Assembly: GCF_014932895.1 (NCBI RefSeq)
Contig: NZ_JACYOF010000010.1
Location: 1-64,000 of the forward strand
DNA: 64,000 nt
DNA from: Bacillus thuringiensis
GTDB lineage: Bacteria; Bacillota; Bacilli; Bacillales; Bacillaceae_G
Direction of reading: 5' to 3'
Under the pieces are notes generated by a model, which made no database searches, had not been told where the DNA came from, and worked only from the letters and a program-made list of their open reading frames with translations. The translations under genes and the position numbers were made by a program. Positions 51,455 through 59,846 of the stretch are shown here, piece after piece. How positions within the stretch are numbered: the stretch's first letter is position 1; each line of letters starts with the position of its first letter.

Positions 51455-51521
51455 TGAGTCCCCTGTGTGATTTGAGCCATAAATTCGCCTCATTTTGAAC
51501 CATAATATTACCAAAAATCTT

Positions 51522-51677
51522 TTATCCCGCATTAACGGGCAGTAAGACTCCCACCTCAAAATTCGGCGAATGTGAGGAAGTTAGGTGGGAGATCAACTGC
51601 CCGTAAAAGCCCGATTGGTTCAACTAATAATCAGTGGGGGATGGACAAAACCCCCACTGATTAAAGTTTCACTTTAT
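51522..51677 (+). repeat. bcr1 repeat, copy 6 (full length)
   Basis: 156 bp with TTTAT on both sides and all hairpins intact. It is the copy that best fits the family consensus in this window. It lies 67 bp after lhgO. Confidence 0.93.
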
Positions 51678-51930
51678 TAACCGATAGTCCGCCACGATAG
51701 GAAATATTATTTTTCCAAATTGTGGAGGACTTATAAATTATCCATAAATGCTCGTTTGTGGAACTACGTTTATTGAACTCAGCGTGGATCATGAAGAGAA
51801 TTTTTTTGTTCAGCATGGAGGCTACAAAATTGAAAAACATGTAAAGAAAATACGATATCACTTCTATTTCTAGTTTATTCAAATAGGCTTTATAGTAAGA
51901 ATTTCTAGAAATATAAAGGGGGGATATGCT
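51678..51930 (+). other. Region between bcr1 copy 6 and the VOC gene
   Basis: About 250 bp with no ORF that has a ribosome site, no clear promoter and no hairpin with a T run. Nothing recognised. Confidence 0.5.
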
Positions 51931-52398
51931 TTGTTTCCAGGTACTTTATATGAAACACATGTTAAAACAAAAAATTTAGAAGTAGCAAAAGAGTTTTATA
52001 CGAAACTTGGATTATTTCATGCTCGCACGATTGAAGAACGCCGTGTAGCATTCTTTTGGTTTGATAAAGAAAATAAGAAGGAACAAATGCTGGGCATTTG
52101 GGAGGTACCAGAAGAAGCATTCCATACAAGTCACTTTGCATTCAAGGTTAACTATGAAGAAATAATTCATGCAAGAGAATGGCTTCTTAATAAAGGAATA
52201 AACCCAAGGTCCGCTTTTGGTCTTGAACCTTCCGAACCTATGGTTCATACCTGGACACCTACTGCAAATCTTTATTTTTATGATCCTGATGGCAATTCTT
52301 TAGAATTTCTGTGTTTACTTCCTGAAAAGAAAAAAGTAAAACAAGATGTCATGTATTTAAGTGAGTGGGAAAGCTTGGTGAGTGAAGAAGACATTTGA
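51931..52398 (+). CDS. VOC/glyoxalase-superfamily protein
   Basis: A 155-aa vicinal oxygen chelate protein with two beta-alpha-beta modules: ETHVKTKNLEVAKEFYTKLG in the first and NLYFYDPDGNSLEFLC in the second. Metal-binding His and Glu candidates are His9, His in TSHFAFKV and Glu of SLEFLC. The family includes dioxygenases, glyoxalases and antibiotic-resistance proteins; the substrate is unknown. TTG 51931 has AAAGGGGGG about 8 nt upstream. Confidence 0.85.
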   Translation: MFPGTLYETHVKTKNLEVAKEFYTKLGLFHARTIEERRVAFFWFDKENKKEQMLGIWEVPEEAFHTSHFAFKVNYEEIIHAREWLLNKGINPRSAFGLEPSEPMVHTWTPTANLYFYDPDGNSLEFLCLLPEKKKVKQDVMYLSEWESLVSEEDI

Positions 52399-52439
52399 TT
52401 TTTTAACTCAAATCCCGCAAAACGATTTTAAAAGGAATT

Positions 52440-52508
52440 ATAACCTTGCCCAAATGGCAAAGTTATGGCTTAAATCACCCCCTGAGTTGTCGGGGGATTT
52501 TTTTGTTT
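52440..52508 (+). terminator. Tandem hairpins after the VOC gene
   Basis: ATAACCTTGCC pairs with GGCAAAGTTAT (about 52440-52466), and then CCCCC/GGGGG with a 9-nt loop ends in TTTTTTT (52478-52507). The second is a standard terminator. Confidence 0.75.
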
Positions 52509-52537
52509 TGGGGCTGATTGGAGATTAATCATTACCC

Positions 52538-52566
52538 ACTGTCTACTGTATAAAAAAGTAGACAGT
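52538..52566 (+). promoter_or_regulatory. Perfect 10-bp inverted repeat, possible enhancer site
   Basis: ACTGTCTACT (52538-52547) and AGTAGACAGT (52557-52566) with a 9-bp centre. Its centre is about 87 bp upstream of the predicted sigma-54 start, the usual distance for an enhancer-binding activator. It could instead be a hairpin. Confidence 0.5.
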
Positions 52567-52611
52567 CGTGTGTGTTTTTTTAAAAATGTATACAGATTTA
52601 TACTCAATGCG

Positions 52612-52628
52612 TTGGCATGATATTTGCA
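52612..52628 (+). promoter_or_regulatory. Sigma-54 (SigL) promoter of the proline racemase operon
   Basis: TTGGCATGATATTTGCA matches the -24/-12 consensus TGGCAC-N5-TTGC: the invariant GG (52614-52615) and GC (52626-52627) are separated by exactly 10 bp. A start near 52639 is expected, 26 nt before the gene. Confidence 0.8.
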
Positions 52629-52664
52629 ATAAAAATAGTATCAACATATAGGGGAGAGATAGAA

Positions 52665-53669
52665 ATGAAGATTAGTAAAGTATATAGAACAATTGATGCT
52701 CACGTAGCTGGGGAACCGCTTCGAATTATTACAGGCGGCGTGCCAGAAATCAAGGGGGAAACGCAGCTAGAAAGACGCGCATACTGTATGGAACATTTGG
52801 ATCATCTTCGTGAAATTCTTATGTATGAACCGAGGGGACATCACGGCATGTATGGATGTATCATTACACCGCCTGCAAGTGCTCACGCTGATTTTGGTGT
52901 GTTATTTATGCACAATGAAGGCTGGAGTACGATGTGCGGTCATGGCATTATCGTTGTTATTACAGTAGGAATTGAAACAGGTATGTTTGAAATGACAGGT
53001 GAAAAACAAAAGTTCATTATTGATAGTCCTGCTGGGGAAGTCATTGCATATGCAAAATATAACGGGAGCGAAGTAGAATCCGTATCATTTGAAAATGTTC
53101 CTTCGTTCGTATATAAGAAAGACGTTCCTATTAAAATAGATAACGATGAATTTCAAGTAGATATCGCGTTTGGTGGAGCATTTTATGCTGTTGTAGATAG
53201 TAAAGAATTTGGTTTGAAAGTAGATTTTAAAGATTTATCTGCTATTCAAACGTGGGGCGGTAAAATTAAACATTATATTGAGAGCCAAATGGAAGTGAAA
53301 CATCCACTTGAAGAAGGTTTAAAAGGAATATACGGTGTTATTTTCTCAGATGAACCGAAAGGGAAAGACGCTACTTTACGAAATGTAACGATCTTCGCAG
53401 ACGGACAAGTAGATCGTTCCCCTTGCGGCACAGGAACTTCCGCAAGACTCGCAACCCTTTTTGAAAAAGATGCCTTACAAAGGGGAGAAACTTTCGTTCA
53501 TGAATGCATCACTGATGGGAAATTCGAGGGGGAAGTATTGTCGGTAACAGCGGTAGATACATACGAAGCTGTCGTTCCGAAAGTAACAGGGAATGCATTT
53601 ATTACAGGATTCCATCAGTTCGTTGTAGACCCGAGGGATGATTTGAATCGGGGATTTTTGTTAGGATAA
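52665..53669 (+). CDS. Proline racemase / 4-hydroxyproline epimerase family protein
   Basis: A 334-aa cofactor-independent epimerase. Both catalytic cysteines are present, Cys91 in TMCGHG and Cys254 in SPCGTGTS, which argues for a racemase or epimerase and against the related dehydratases, where a Cys is replaced. The substrate could be proline or 4-hydroxyproline. ATG 52665 has GGGGAGAG upstream; a longer in-frame start at 52617 would overlap the sigma-54 promoter. It is followed after 19 bp by a reductase gene of the same pathway type. Confidence 0.88.
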   Translation: MKISKVYRTIDAHVAGEPLRIITGGVPEIKGETQLERRAYCMEHLDHLREILMYEPRGHHGMYGCIITPPASAHADFGVLFMHNEGWSTMCGHGIIVVITVGIETGMFEMTGEKQKFIIDSPAGEVIAYAKYNGSEVESVSFENVPSFVYKKDVPIKIDNDEFQVDIAFGGAFYAVVDSKEFGLKVDFKDLSAIQTWGGKIKHYIESQMEVKHPLEEGLKGIYGVIFSDEPKGKDATLRNVTIFADGQVDRSPCGTGTSARLATLFEKDALQRGETFVHECITDGKFEGEVLSVTAVDTYEAVVPKVTGNAFITGFHQFVVDPRDDLNRGFLLG

Positions 53670-53688
53670 GAAGAGGAGGTGGAAAGAT

Positions 53689-54666
53689 ATGCTAGTCATA
53701 AGCGCGAACGAACAAAGAAATTTAGTAAGTATGAACGAAGTTATTGAATACGCAGCGCTTGCTTTAAGAGAGTTTTCCGCAGAAAGAACGATCACACCAA
53801 TACGCGGCTCATTACCATTTGCGAACGAACAAAATACGGCACTAATTATGCCTTCAGTAGCAGAAGGACTTGAAGCACTCGGCTTAAAAGTAGTAACGGT
53901 AGCTCCGCAGAATAAAAAGATAGGAAAGAAAACGATAAACGGAATTGTAATGCTATCAGACTTTCAAACGGGAGAACCGCTTGCACTTTTAGAAGGATCG
54001 TACTTAACGATGATCCGAACAGGCGCCTTATCAGGAGTAGCGACAAAACATTTAGCTCGCCATAACGCAAAAACTTTATGCATTATCGGTACAGGTGAAC
54101 AGGCGAAAGGAATTGCTGAAGCTGTATTCGCGGTTAGAGATATCGAAAAAGTCCTACTGTATAACCGAACGGAAGAAAAAGCGTATGCATTCGTGCAGCA
54201 TATACAAGAGAAATTCAACAAACCGGCTTACGTTTATGCAAGCCCAAATGAAGCCATAAGCGAAGCAGACATCATCGTCACAACAACGAACGCATCCACA
54301 CCAGTCTTCTCAGAAACACTACAAAAAGGCGTCCACGTAAACGCCGTCGGGTCGTTTAGACCTAGCATGCAAGAACTACCATCTCACGCCATCACGAACG
54401 CAAACAAAGTAGTAGTCGAATCCAAAGAAGCAGCACTAGAAGAAACAGGTGACCTCCAAGTGCCAATAAAAGAAGGTTTATTTAAAGCTAGCGACATACA
54501 CGCCGAACTTGGTCAAATTATAAGCGGAGAAAAAGTTGGTAGGGAGAACGATGAGGAGATTACTGTTTTCAAATCAGTAGGTTTAGCAGTAGTAGATATT
54601 ATCGTTGCGAAATATTTGTATGAGAAGGCGGTGGAGCGCGGGATAGGGAATAGGATTGAGTTTTGA
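53689..54666 (+). CDS. Ornithine cyclodeaminase/mu-crystallin family protein
   Basis: A 325-aa NAD(P)-dependent enzyme with a Rossmann domain (TLCIIGTGEQAKGIAEAVFAV near residue 125) and the family motifs GSYLTMIRTGALSGVATKHLA near 100 and VNAVGSFRPSMQELP near 225. Next to a proline racemase-family gene it is most likely a 1-pyrroline-2-carboxylate reductase that returns an imino acid to proline, but ornithine cyclodeaminase or amino-acid dehydrogenase activity cannot be excluded. GAGGAGGTGG precedes the ATG. Codon use is C-rich in the middle and G-rich in the last 100 bp. Confidence 0.85.
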   Translation: MLVISANEQRNLVSMNEVIEYAALALREFSAERTITPIRGSLPFANEQNTALIMPSVAEGLEALGLKVVTVAPQNKKIGKKTINGIVMLSDFQTGEPLALLEGSYLTMIRTGALSGVATKHLARHNAKTLCIIGTGEQAKGIAEAVFAVRDIEKVLLYNRTEEKAYAFVQHIQEKFNKPAYVYASPNEAISEADIIVTTTNASTPVFSETLQKGVHVNAVGSFRPSMQELPSHAITNANKVVVESKEAALEETGDLQVPIKEGLFKASDIHAELGQIISGEKVGRENDEEITVFKSVGLAVVDIIVAKYLYEKAVERGIGNRIEF

Positions 54667-54667
54667 G

Positions 54668-54694
54668 AGACTGCCTTTTGGTGGTCTTTTTTTT
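54668..54694 (+). terminator. Terminator of the racemase operon
   Basis: AGACTGCC (54668-54675) pairs with GGTGGTCT (54680-54687), two G-U pairs, then TTTTTTT. Confidence 0.75.
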
Positions 54695-54714
54695 GTGGGT
54701 GGAGGGGATTATAT

Positions 54715-54746
54715 ACAAGAAGGCCACCTCTTTCAAGGTGACCTCT
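54715..54746 (-). terminator. Terminator of the MFS permease gene
   Basis: On the minus strand AGGTCACC (54744-54737) pairs with GGTGGCCT (54728-54721), followed by TTCTT. Confidence 0.65.
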
Positions 54747-54755
54747 CGTACTTTA

Positions 54756-56081
54756 TTATTTTGAACTAGTACCATTCTTTAAAGTGTTTCCACCACCCAA
54801 CTCCGCCTCAATCTGCGAAGTCTTTGAAGACTCTGCCATACGCCAATACGTGATAAAGCTTATTGCGATACATCCAGCTACATAGAAGTAGAATAATGAT
54901 TCCAATCCGATACTCTTTAGCCATAATGCGATGAATTCCGCTGTTCCACCGAATATCGCAACTGTTAGTGCATATGGGAAGCCTACGCCTAATGCGCGAA
55001 TTTCAGTTGGGAAGAGTTCCGCTTTTACAATTGCGTTAATGGAAGTATAACCAGTAACGATAATGAGACCGACCATCATAAGTAAAAATGCTACGATTGG
55101 TTCTGTCGTTTTTTCCAGGAAGAAGAAGAGTGGTGCTGTTAGTAACGTTCCGAGAATACCGAAAGCCATTAATAGTGGGCGACGTCCAATTCGGTCGGAT
55201 AGTAGCCCGGCAATTGGTTGAAGTACGACGAAAATAAGTAGTGCGACAAAGTTAATCCAGCTTACAACTTCTTTCGGAAGGCCGACTGTGTTTACCATGA
55301 ATTTTTGTAAATATGTTGTGTACGTATAGAATGCAACAGTGCCTCCTAGTGTTAGGCCGACTACTGTTAATACTGCTTTCGGGTGTTTCATAAGCGCGCG
55401 AATTGTTCCTGCACTTTCGTGATTTTTAGATTCCATGTTTGAGAACTGCTCCGATTCATCCATCGTACGGCGAAGCCATAATACAGCTACTGCTCCCATC
55501 GCTCCAATAATGAATGGAATACGCCATCCCCAAGCTTTCATATCTGGTTCGCTTAGTAATTGCTGAAGAACAATTTGAACACCTAACGCAACCATCTGTC
55601 CAGCAACGAGCGTTACATATTGGAAACTTGAATAAAAGCCGCGGCGTCCGCTACTAGCCATTTCAGATAAATACGTTGCGGAAGTTCCATACTCTCCGCC
55701 GAGTGATAATCCTTGCAGTAAACGGGCAAGAACTAAAATAATTGGCGCCATAATACCGATGCTTTCGTAACTCGGTGTACAGGCGATAATTAAAGAACCA
55801 CCGGCCATAACCGTAATCGAAAGCGTTAATGCTGCCCGGCGTCCGTGACGATCTGCATAGCGTCCCATTAATAAACTTCCGATAGGGCGCATTAAAAACC
55901 CAACTGCGAAAATAGCCGCTGTGTTCAATAATTGACTCGTTGGATCTCCTTTAGGGAAGAACTCTGCTGAAAAATAAACGGCGAAAGCAGAGTAAACGTA
56001 CCAGTCGTACCATTCAATTAAATTACCGACGGAACCTTTAAAGATATTGCCGGCGACTCGGTTAGGTTTTGTTTGAGCCAT
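54756..56081 (-). CDS. 2-Oxoglutarate permease-like MFS transporter (MHS family)
   Basis: A 441-aa, 12-helix major facilitator of the metabolite:H+ symporter family. Strong resemblance to E. coli KgtP: GNLIEWYDWYVYSAFAVYF, FAVGFLMRPIGSLLMGRYADRHGRR, LLQGLSLGGEYGTSATYLSEM and FYTYTTYLQKFMVNT. It probably imports 2-oxoglutarate or a related dicarboxylate. AAGAGGAGG precedes the ATG. It is divergent from a CitST-type two-component system that may control it, and close to genes that produce 2-oxoglutarate. Confidence 0.85.
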   Translation of the reverse strand: MAQTKPNRVAGNIFKGSVGNLIEWYDWYVYSAFAVYFSAEFFPKGDPTSQLLNTAAIFAVGFLMRPIGSLLMGRYADRHGRRAALTLSITVMAGGSLIIACTPSYESIGIMAPIILVLARLLQGLSLGGEYGTSATYLSEMASSGRRGFYSSFQYVTLVAGQMVALGVQIVLQQLLSEPDMKAWGWRIPFIIGAMGAVAVLWLRRTMDESEQFSNMESKNHESAGTIRALMKHPKAVLTVVGLTLGGTVAFYTYTTYLQKFMVNTVGLPKEVVSWINFVALLIFVVLQPIAGLLSDRIGRRPLLMAFGILGTLLTAPLFFFLEKTTEPIVAFLLMMVGLIIVTGYTSINAIVKAELFPTEIRALGVGFPYALTVAIFGGTAEFIALWLKSIGLESLFYFYVAGCIAISFITYWRMAESSKTSQIEAELGGGNTLKNGTSSK

Positions 56082-56457
56082 AGTGATTCCTCCTCTTGCT
56101 TATCAATAAAAGACATGTATGAAAGCGTGTTCATTTTAACTAAATTGTACTGCTCTTGGTTTAAAATCTCAATATTATGACAATTTTATTCTTTTTGTAC
56201 TTTATGTACATGAAGATTTTTTATCCCGCATTAACGGACAGTAAGACTCCCAACTCAAAAGTTGGCGAATGCGAGGAAGTTAGGTGGGAGATCAAATGCC
56301 CGTAAAATCCCGATTGGTTCAACTAATAATCAGTGGGGGATGGACAAAACCCTCACTGATTAAAGTTTCATTTTATAGTTGATTCATATTCAGTTTTGTC
56401 ATAATAATAGAAAAAGGAGATTGATATTTTTGAATATTTTATCAAGGGATATGAAGT
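56082..56457. other. 375-bp divergent control region with a bcr1 insertion
   Basis: Holds bcr1 copy 7 (56220-56376) and about 140 bp of AT-rich DNA next to the permease start. I could not fix a promoter for either gene. If CitT-type sites exist they should be in 56100-56219. Confidence 0.5.
56220..56376 (+). repeat. bcr1 repeat, copy 7 (full length, weakened stems)
   Basis: 157 bp with TTTAT borders. Single changes break or weaken several pairs (CTCCCAACT facing AGGTGGGAG, AAATGCCCG, ACCCTCACTGATT), so it looks like a decaying copy. It separates the permease and sensor kinase genes. Confidence 0.92.
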
Positions 56458-58047
56458 ATGAAAAAATCACGTAAAGTGTCATTACAAACGAAAATATTAG
56501 GCTTAATTATTACATTAATTTTATTCGTCGTTCTCCTGTTAGCGGGAATATTTGTTTACATTCAGTCCGTTGATACGAAACGTCAAGTGGAACAGTTGGC
56601 TTTGCAAACGGCTAAATCTCTTTCTTTTATGCCAGCTATAAAAGAAGCTTTTCAAAATAACGAGCATAAAAGTACCATCCAATCCATTGCGGAACAAGTT
56701 CGTGAGCAAGCAGATGCAGATTATATAATTGTAGAGGATCGCTATGGGGTTATGTATGCACATGCTAATTCGGAGTTAATTGGTACAAAGAGTAACAATC
56801 CGTATAACTATGAAGCACTCACTTTTGGTGGCTATTATACGCTCGAAGGAAATGGTGAAAGTGGTCCGGCTTTAATGGCGAAGGCACCCATTATTGTTCA
56901 TAACGGAGACTACGATCAAGTCGTAGGTGTTGTTACAGTAGAGTTTTTAATAAAAGGTATTGAATCTAACATATTGAGTAGAACGAAGGAAATTATACTC
57001 TTTTCTTTAGCGGTGTTACTAGTTGGAATTGTTGGTGGCATTCTTTTAGCACGTAGCATTCGCAAGGATACACTTGGTTTGGAACCGAATGAAATTGCAG
57101 CGTTATACCGGGAACGAAGCGCGATACTACTATCTATAAAAGAAGGAATTATTGCTATTGATCAAAACGGTTTTATTACTATGATGAATACGTCTGCGGA
57201 AGAAATGCTACATGTAAATGATGATTATGTGCAGCAGCACATTTCAAAAGTTTTACCGGACTTTAATATGGAAAGAGTGCTAGAAAACGATCAAGAAATC
57301 GCATTTCAAGATAAAGTGTTTATTTTAAACATGACACCGATACTCGAAAATAACAGTACGGTAGGCGTTGTATGTAGTTTTAGAGATAAAACAGAATTGC
57401 AAAACCTTGTTAACACAATTTCTGAGGTAAGAAAGTATTCAGAGGATTTACGCGCTCAAACGCATGAATTTACAAATAAGCTTTTCGTCTTATCTGGTTT
57501 ATTACAGTTAGGGCATTACAGAGAAGCAATTGAATTTATCCAGCAAGAATCAAATATTCATCAAAGCCAAAACCATATTTTATTCCATCAAATTCATGAT
57601 GCGAAAGTACAAGCTATTTTATTAGGGAAACTTGGAACAGCGTCTGAGAAGAAAATCGATTTTCATATTGAAGGAGATAGCACACTTAATCCATTACCAG
57701 ATCATATAAAAGTTTCACACCTCATTACGATTCTTGGAAACATGATCGACAATGCGTTTGATGCGGTGAGTACGCAAGAGGAGAAGAGTGTTTCATTCTT
57801 TGTTACGGATATTGGGCACGATATTGTGTTTGAAGTGATAGATAGCGGAATAGGGATACCAGAAGAAAAAATCACGACCATTTTTCAAAAAGGGTTTTCA
57901 ACGAAAGGAAATGATCGTGGTTACGGACTAGCAAACGTAAAAGAAATGGTAAATCTACTAGGGGGAACAATTGAGATTCAAAACGAGAAAAATGGGGGAG
58001 CTATTTTTACAATTTACCTTCCGAAAACATTGAGAGAAAGTACATGA
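56458..58047 (+). CDS. citS: CitS/DcuS-type sensor histidine kinase
   Basis: A 529-aa membrane sensor of the citrate/dicarboxylate family: helix 1 (about 14-36), an extracellular PAS-like (PASTA/Cache) domain to about 175, helix 2 (about 180-200), a cytoplasmic PAS domain (220-325), a dimerisation region with the phospho-acceptor His336 in THEFTNKL, and an ATPase domain with DSGIGIPEEK and GYGLANVKEMV. It senses an external carboxylate and phosphorylates the next gene's product. AAGGGAT is 8 nt upstream. 19 bp separate it from citT. Confidence 0.87.
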   Translation: MKKSRKVSLQTKILGLIITLILFVVLLLAGIFVYIQSVDTKRQVEQLALQTAKSLSFMPAIKEAFQNNEHKSTIQSIAEQVREQADADYIIVEDRYGVMYAHANSELIGTKSNNPYNYEALTFGGYYTLEGNGESGPALMAKAPIIVHNGDYDQVVGVVTVEFLIKGIESNILSRTKEIILFSLAVLLVGIVGGILLARSIRKDTLGLEPNEIAALYRERSAILLSIKEGIIAIDQNGFITMMNTSAEEMLHVNDDYVQQHISKVLPDFNMERVLENDQEIAFQDKVFILNMTPILENNSTVGVVCSFRDKTELQNLVNTISEVRKYSEDLRAQTHEFTNKLFVLSGLLQLGHYREAIEFIQQESNIHQSQNHILFHQIHDAKVQAILLGKLGTASEKKIDFHIEGDSTLNPLPDHIKVSHLITILGNMIDNAFDAVSTQEEKSVSFFVTDIGHDIVFEVIDSGIGIPEEKITTIFQKGFSTKGNDRGYGLANVKEMVNLLGGTIEIQNEKNGGAIFTIYLPKTLREST

Positions 58048-58066
58048 CAAACAGGGGGATGGGCAT

Positions 58067-58744
58067 ATGTTGAAGGTCGCAATTGCAGAAGATGATTTCC
58101 GCGTCGCGCAAATTCAAGAGGAGTTTTTATCAAAAATAAAGGACGTAAAAGTTATCGGAAAAGCTTTGAACGCAAAAGAAACGATGGAACTACTACAAAG
58201 GGAAGAAATCGATTTGCTTCTATTAGATAATTATTTACCAGATGGAATTGGAACCGACTTATTACTGAAAATCCATGCTGATTTCCCAAACGTTGACGTC
58301 ATTATGGTTACAGCTGCGAATGAAAACCATATGTTAGAAAAAGCAATTCGGAATGGCGTAAGCAACTACCTTATAAAACCGGTCACGTTAGATAAATTTG
58401 TTCGCACCATTGAAGACTATAAAAGAAAGAGGCAATTATTACATAGTAACAATGAAGTGAATCAAGCACTAATCGATAACTTTTTCGGTACTTCGCAGGT
58501 AACGGATATGAAAAACTTACCCACAGGTGTTGATCCATTAACACTGCAAAAAGTGAAAGGAATCATAAAAGGATTCGAAGAGGGAATTACAATAGAAGAA
58601 ATGGGAGAACAAATGGGGGCTTCCAGAACAACCGCAAGAAGATATTTAGAATACTTAGTAGCGACAAATGAATGCACAGTAGAGTACACATACGGCATTA
58701 TCGGACGACCAGAACGGAAGTATCGAATAGGACGAGGGTTATGA
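58067..58744 (+). CDS. citT: CitT-type response regulator
   Basis: A 225-aa regulator with a receiver domain (acidic pocket ED-D at 8-10, phospho-acceptor Asp54 in LLLLDNYLPD, Lys in LIKPVT near 106) and a C-terminal helix-turn-helix (MGEQMGASRTTARRYLEYL near 185). The ending VEYTYGIIGRPERKYRI is shared with B. subtilis CitT. It should activate a carboxylate transporter, possibly the divergent permease. Its stop overlaps the start of the next gene (ATGA). Confidence 0.9.
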   Translation: MLKVAIAEDDFRVAQIQEEFLSKIKDVKVIGKALNAKETMELLQREEIDLLLLDNYLPDGIGTDLLLKIHADFPNVDVIMVTAANENHMLEKAIRNGVSNYLIKPVTLDKFVRTIEDYKRKRQLLHSNNEVNQALIDNFFGTSQVTDMKNLPTGVDPLTLQKVKGIIKGFEEGITIEEMGEQMGASRTTARRYLEYLVATNECTVEYTYGIIGRPERKYRIGRGL

Positions 58745-59709
58745 AAAAACGATTATTACTATGTATATGGATCATGACAGGAGTAATAGTTGGTTGTTCT
58801 GTAGAAAAAACGCACACGAATAAAGTGAACATAGAAGAAGTAGAAATCGTTGCGCCAAACGTTCAAGGAGCTGGGTGGGACTTAACAGCGCGAGCAATGC
58901 AAAAAACGCTGACAGAAGAAAAAATCTTCACAAAACCAATCACAGTCACAAACAAAGTAGGCGGCAGTGGTGATGTCGGATGGAAATATACGAAACAAAA
59001 AGGCGGTCACGTACTGGCGATTAACTCAAGCTTACTCATAACGAACAACCTACTAGGCCACAGTAAACTAACATATAAAGACTTTACACCGCTCGCAACA
59101 TTAGCTTCAGATTGGGAAGTCGTTGTCGTATCAAAAGACTCAAACATAGAAAATGCAAACCAACTAATGGAACAACTCAAACAAGACAAGGAAAACTTCA
59201 AAATCGGCGTTGCCCCTGGCCTAGGAAACGACGATCATCTATCCTTCGTACAAGTAAGCAAAGCATTCGGCATAAACCCAGCCGAACTACAATTCTTCGT
59301 CTACGAAAACAAAGAAAAAATCATAAACGCCCTAACGAACAAACAAATCAACACCGCAACCATGACCCTATCCGAAGCTGAAAAACAATACAAAGCCGGC
59401 AAAATAAAAATACTAGCCGTATCCGCACCAAAACGTCTAGACCGATTACCAGACATTCCAACGTGGAAAGAACAAGGAATCGACGTCATATTCCAGCACT
59501 GGAAGGGGATTATGGGTCCGAAAGATATGACGGAGGAAGAGATTGCTTATTGGGATGATGTGATTAAGAGGATGGTGGAGAGTGATACTTGGAAGGGGAT
59601 TTTGAGGGAGCGGGGTTGGGAGAGTTTTTATAAGGATAGTGGGGAAACGAGGGGGTTTTTGGGGGAGAGTGATGGAAGGTATGAGGGGATGGTTAAATTT
59701 AGTGATTGA
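58741..59709 (+). CDS. Tricarboxylate-binding lipoprotein, Bug/TctC family
   Basis: A 322-aa lipoprotein (lipobox VIVGC, Cys19) of the Bug/TctC solute receptor family: VAPNVQGAGWDLTARAMQKTL near the N-terminus, NKVGGSGDVGW near 75, and GIMGPKDMTEEE near 255. In B. subtilis a similar gene, yflP, follows citST, where it probably helps sensing; no TctAB permease is present here, so a role as receptor for CitS is likely. Overlaps citT by 4 bp. Base use flips within the gene: 59281-59400 has about 15 G and 35 C, while 59581-59700 has about 54 G and 3 C. Confidence 0.85.
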   Translation: MKKRLLLCIWIMTGVIVGCSVEKTHTNKVNIEEVEIVAPNVQGAGWDLTARAMQKTLTEEKIFTKPITVTNKVGGSGDVGWKYTKQKGGHVLAINSSLLITNNLLGHSKLTYKDFTPLATLASDWEVVVVSKDSNIENANQLMEQLKQDKENFKIGVAPGLGNDDHLSFVQVSKAFGINPAELQFFVYENKEKIINALTNKQINTATMTLSEAEKQYKAGKIKILAVSAPKRLDRLPDIPTWKEQGIDVIFQHWKGIMGPKDMTEEEIAYWDDVIKRMVESDTWKGILRERGWESFYKDSGETRGFLGESDGRYEGMVKFSD

Positions 59710-59846
59710 TGAATGCTCAGTTTAAAGAAATAGTATATGTGACATAAATAATGCCACATTATAAGTTATAATTCGCTTATAACGATTTGTTAAAATGATT
59801 ATTCAAGAGAATGGATTCACAAATTTATAAACGGTGGGTGTGGGGA

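Noticed and set aside
53-56376. CRISPR array interpretation of the repeated 155-bp elements
   Set aside because: The copies are kilobases apart, imperfect, and have bcr1 borders and no spacer pattern; no cas gene is present.
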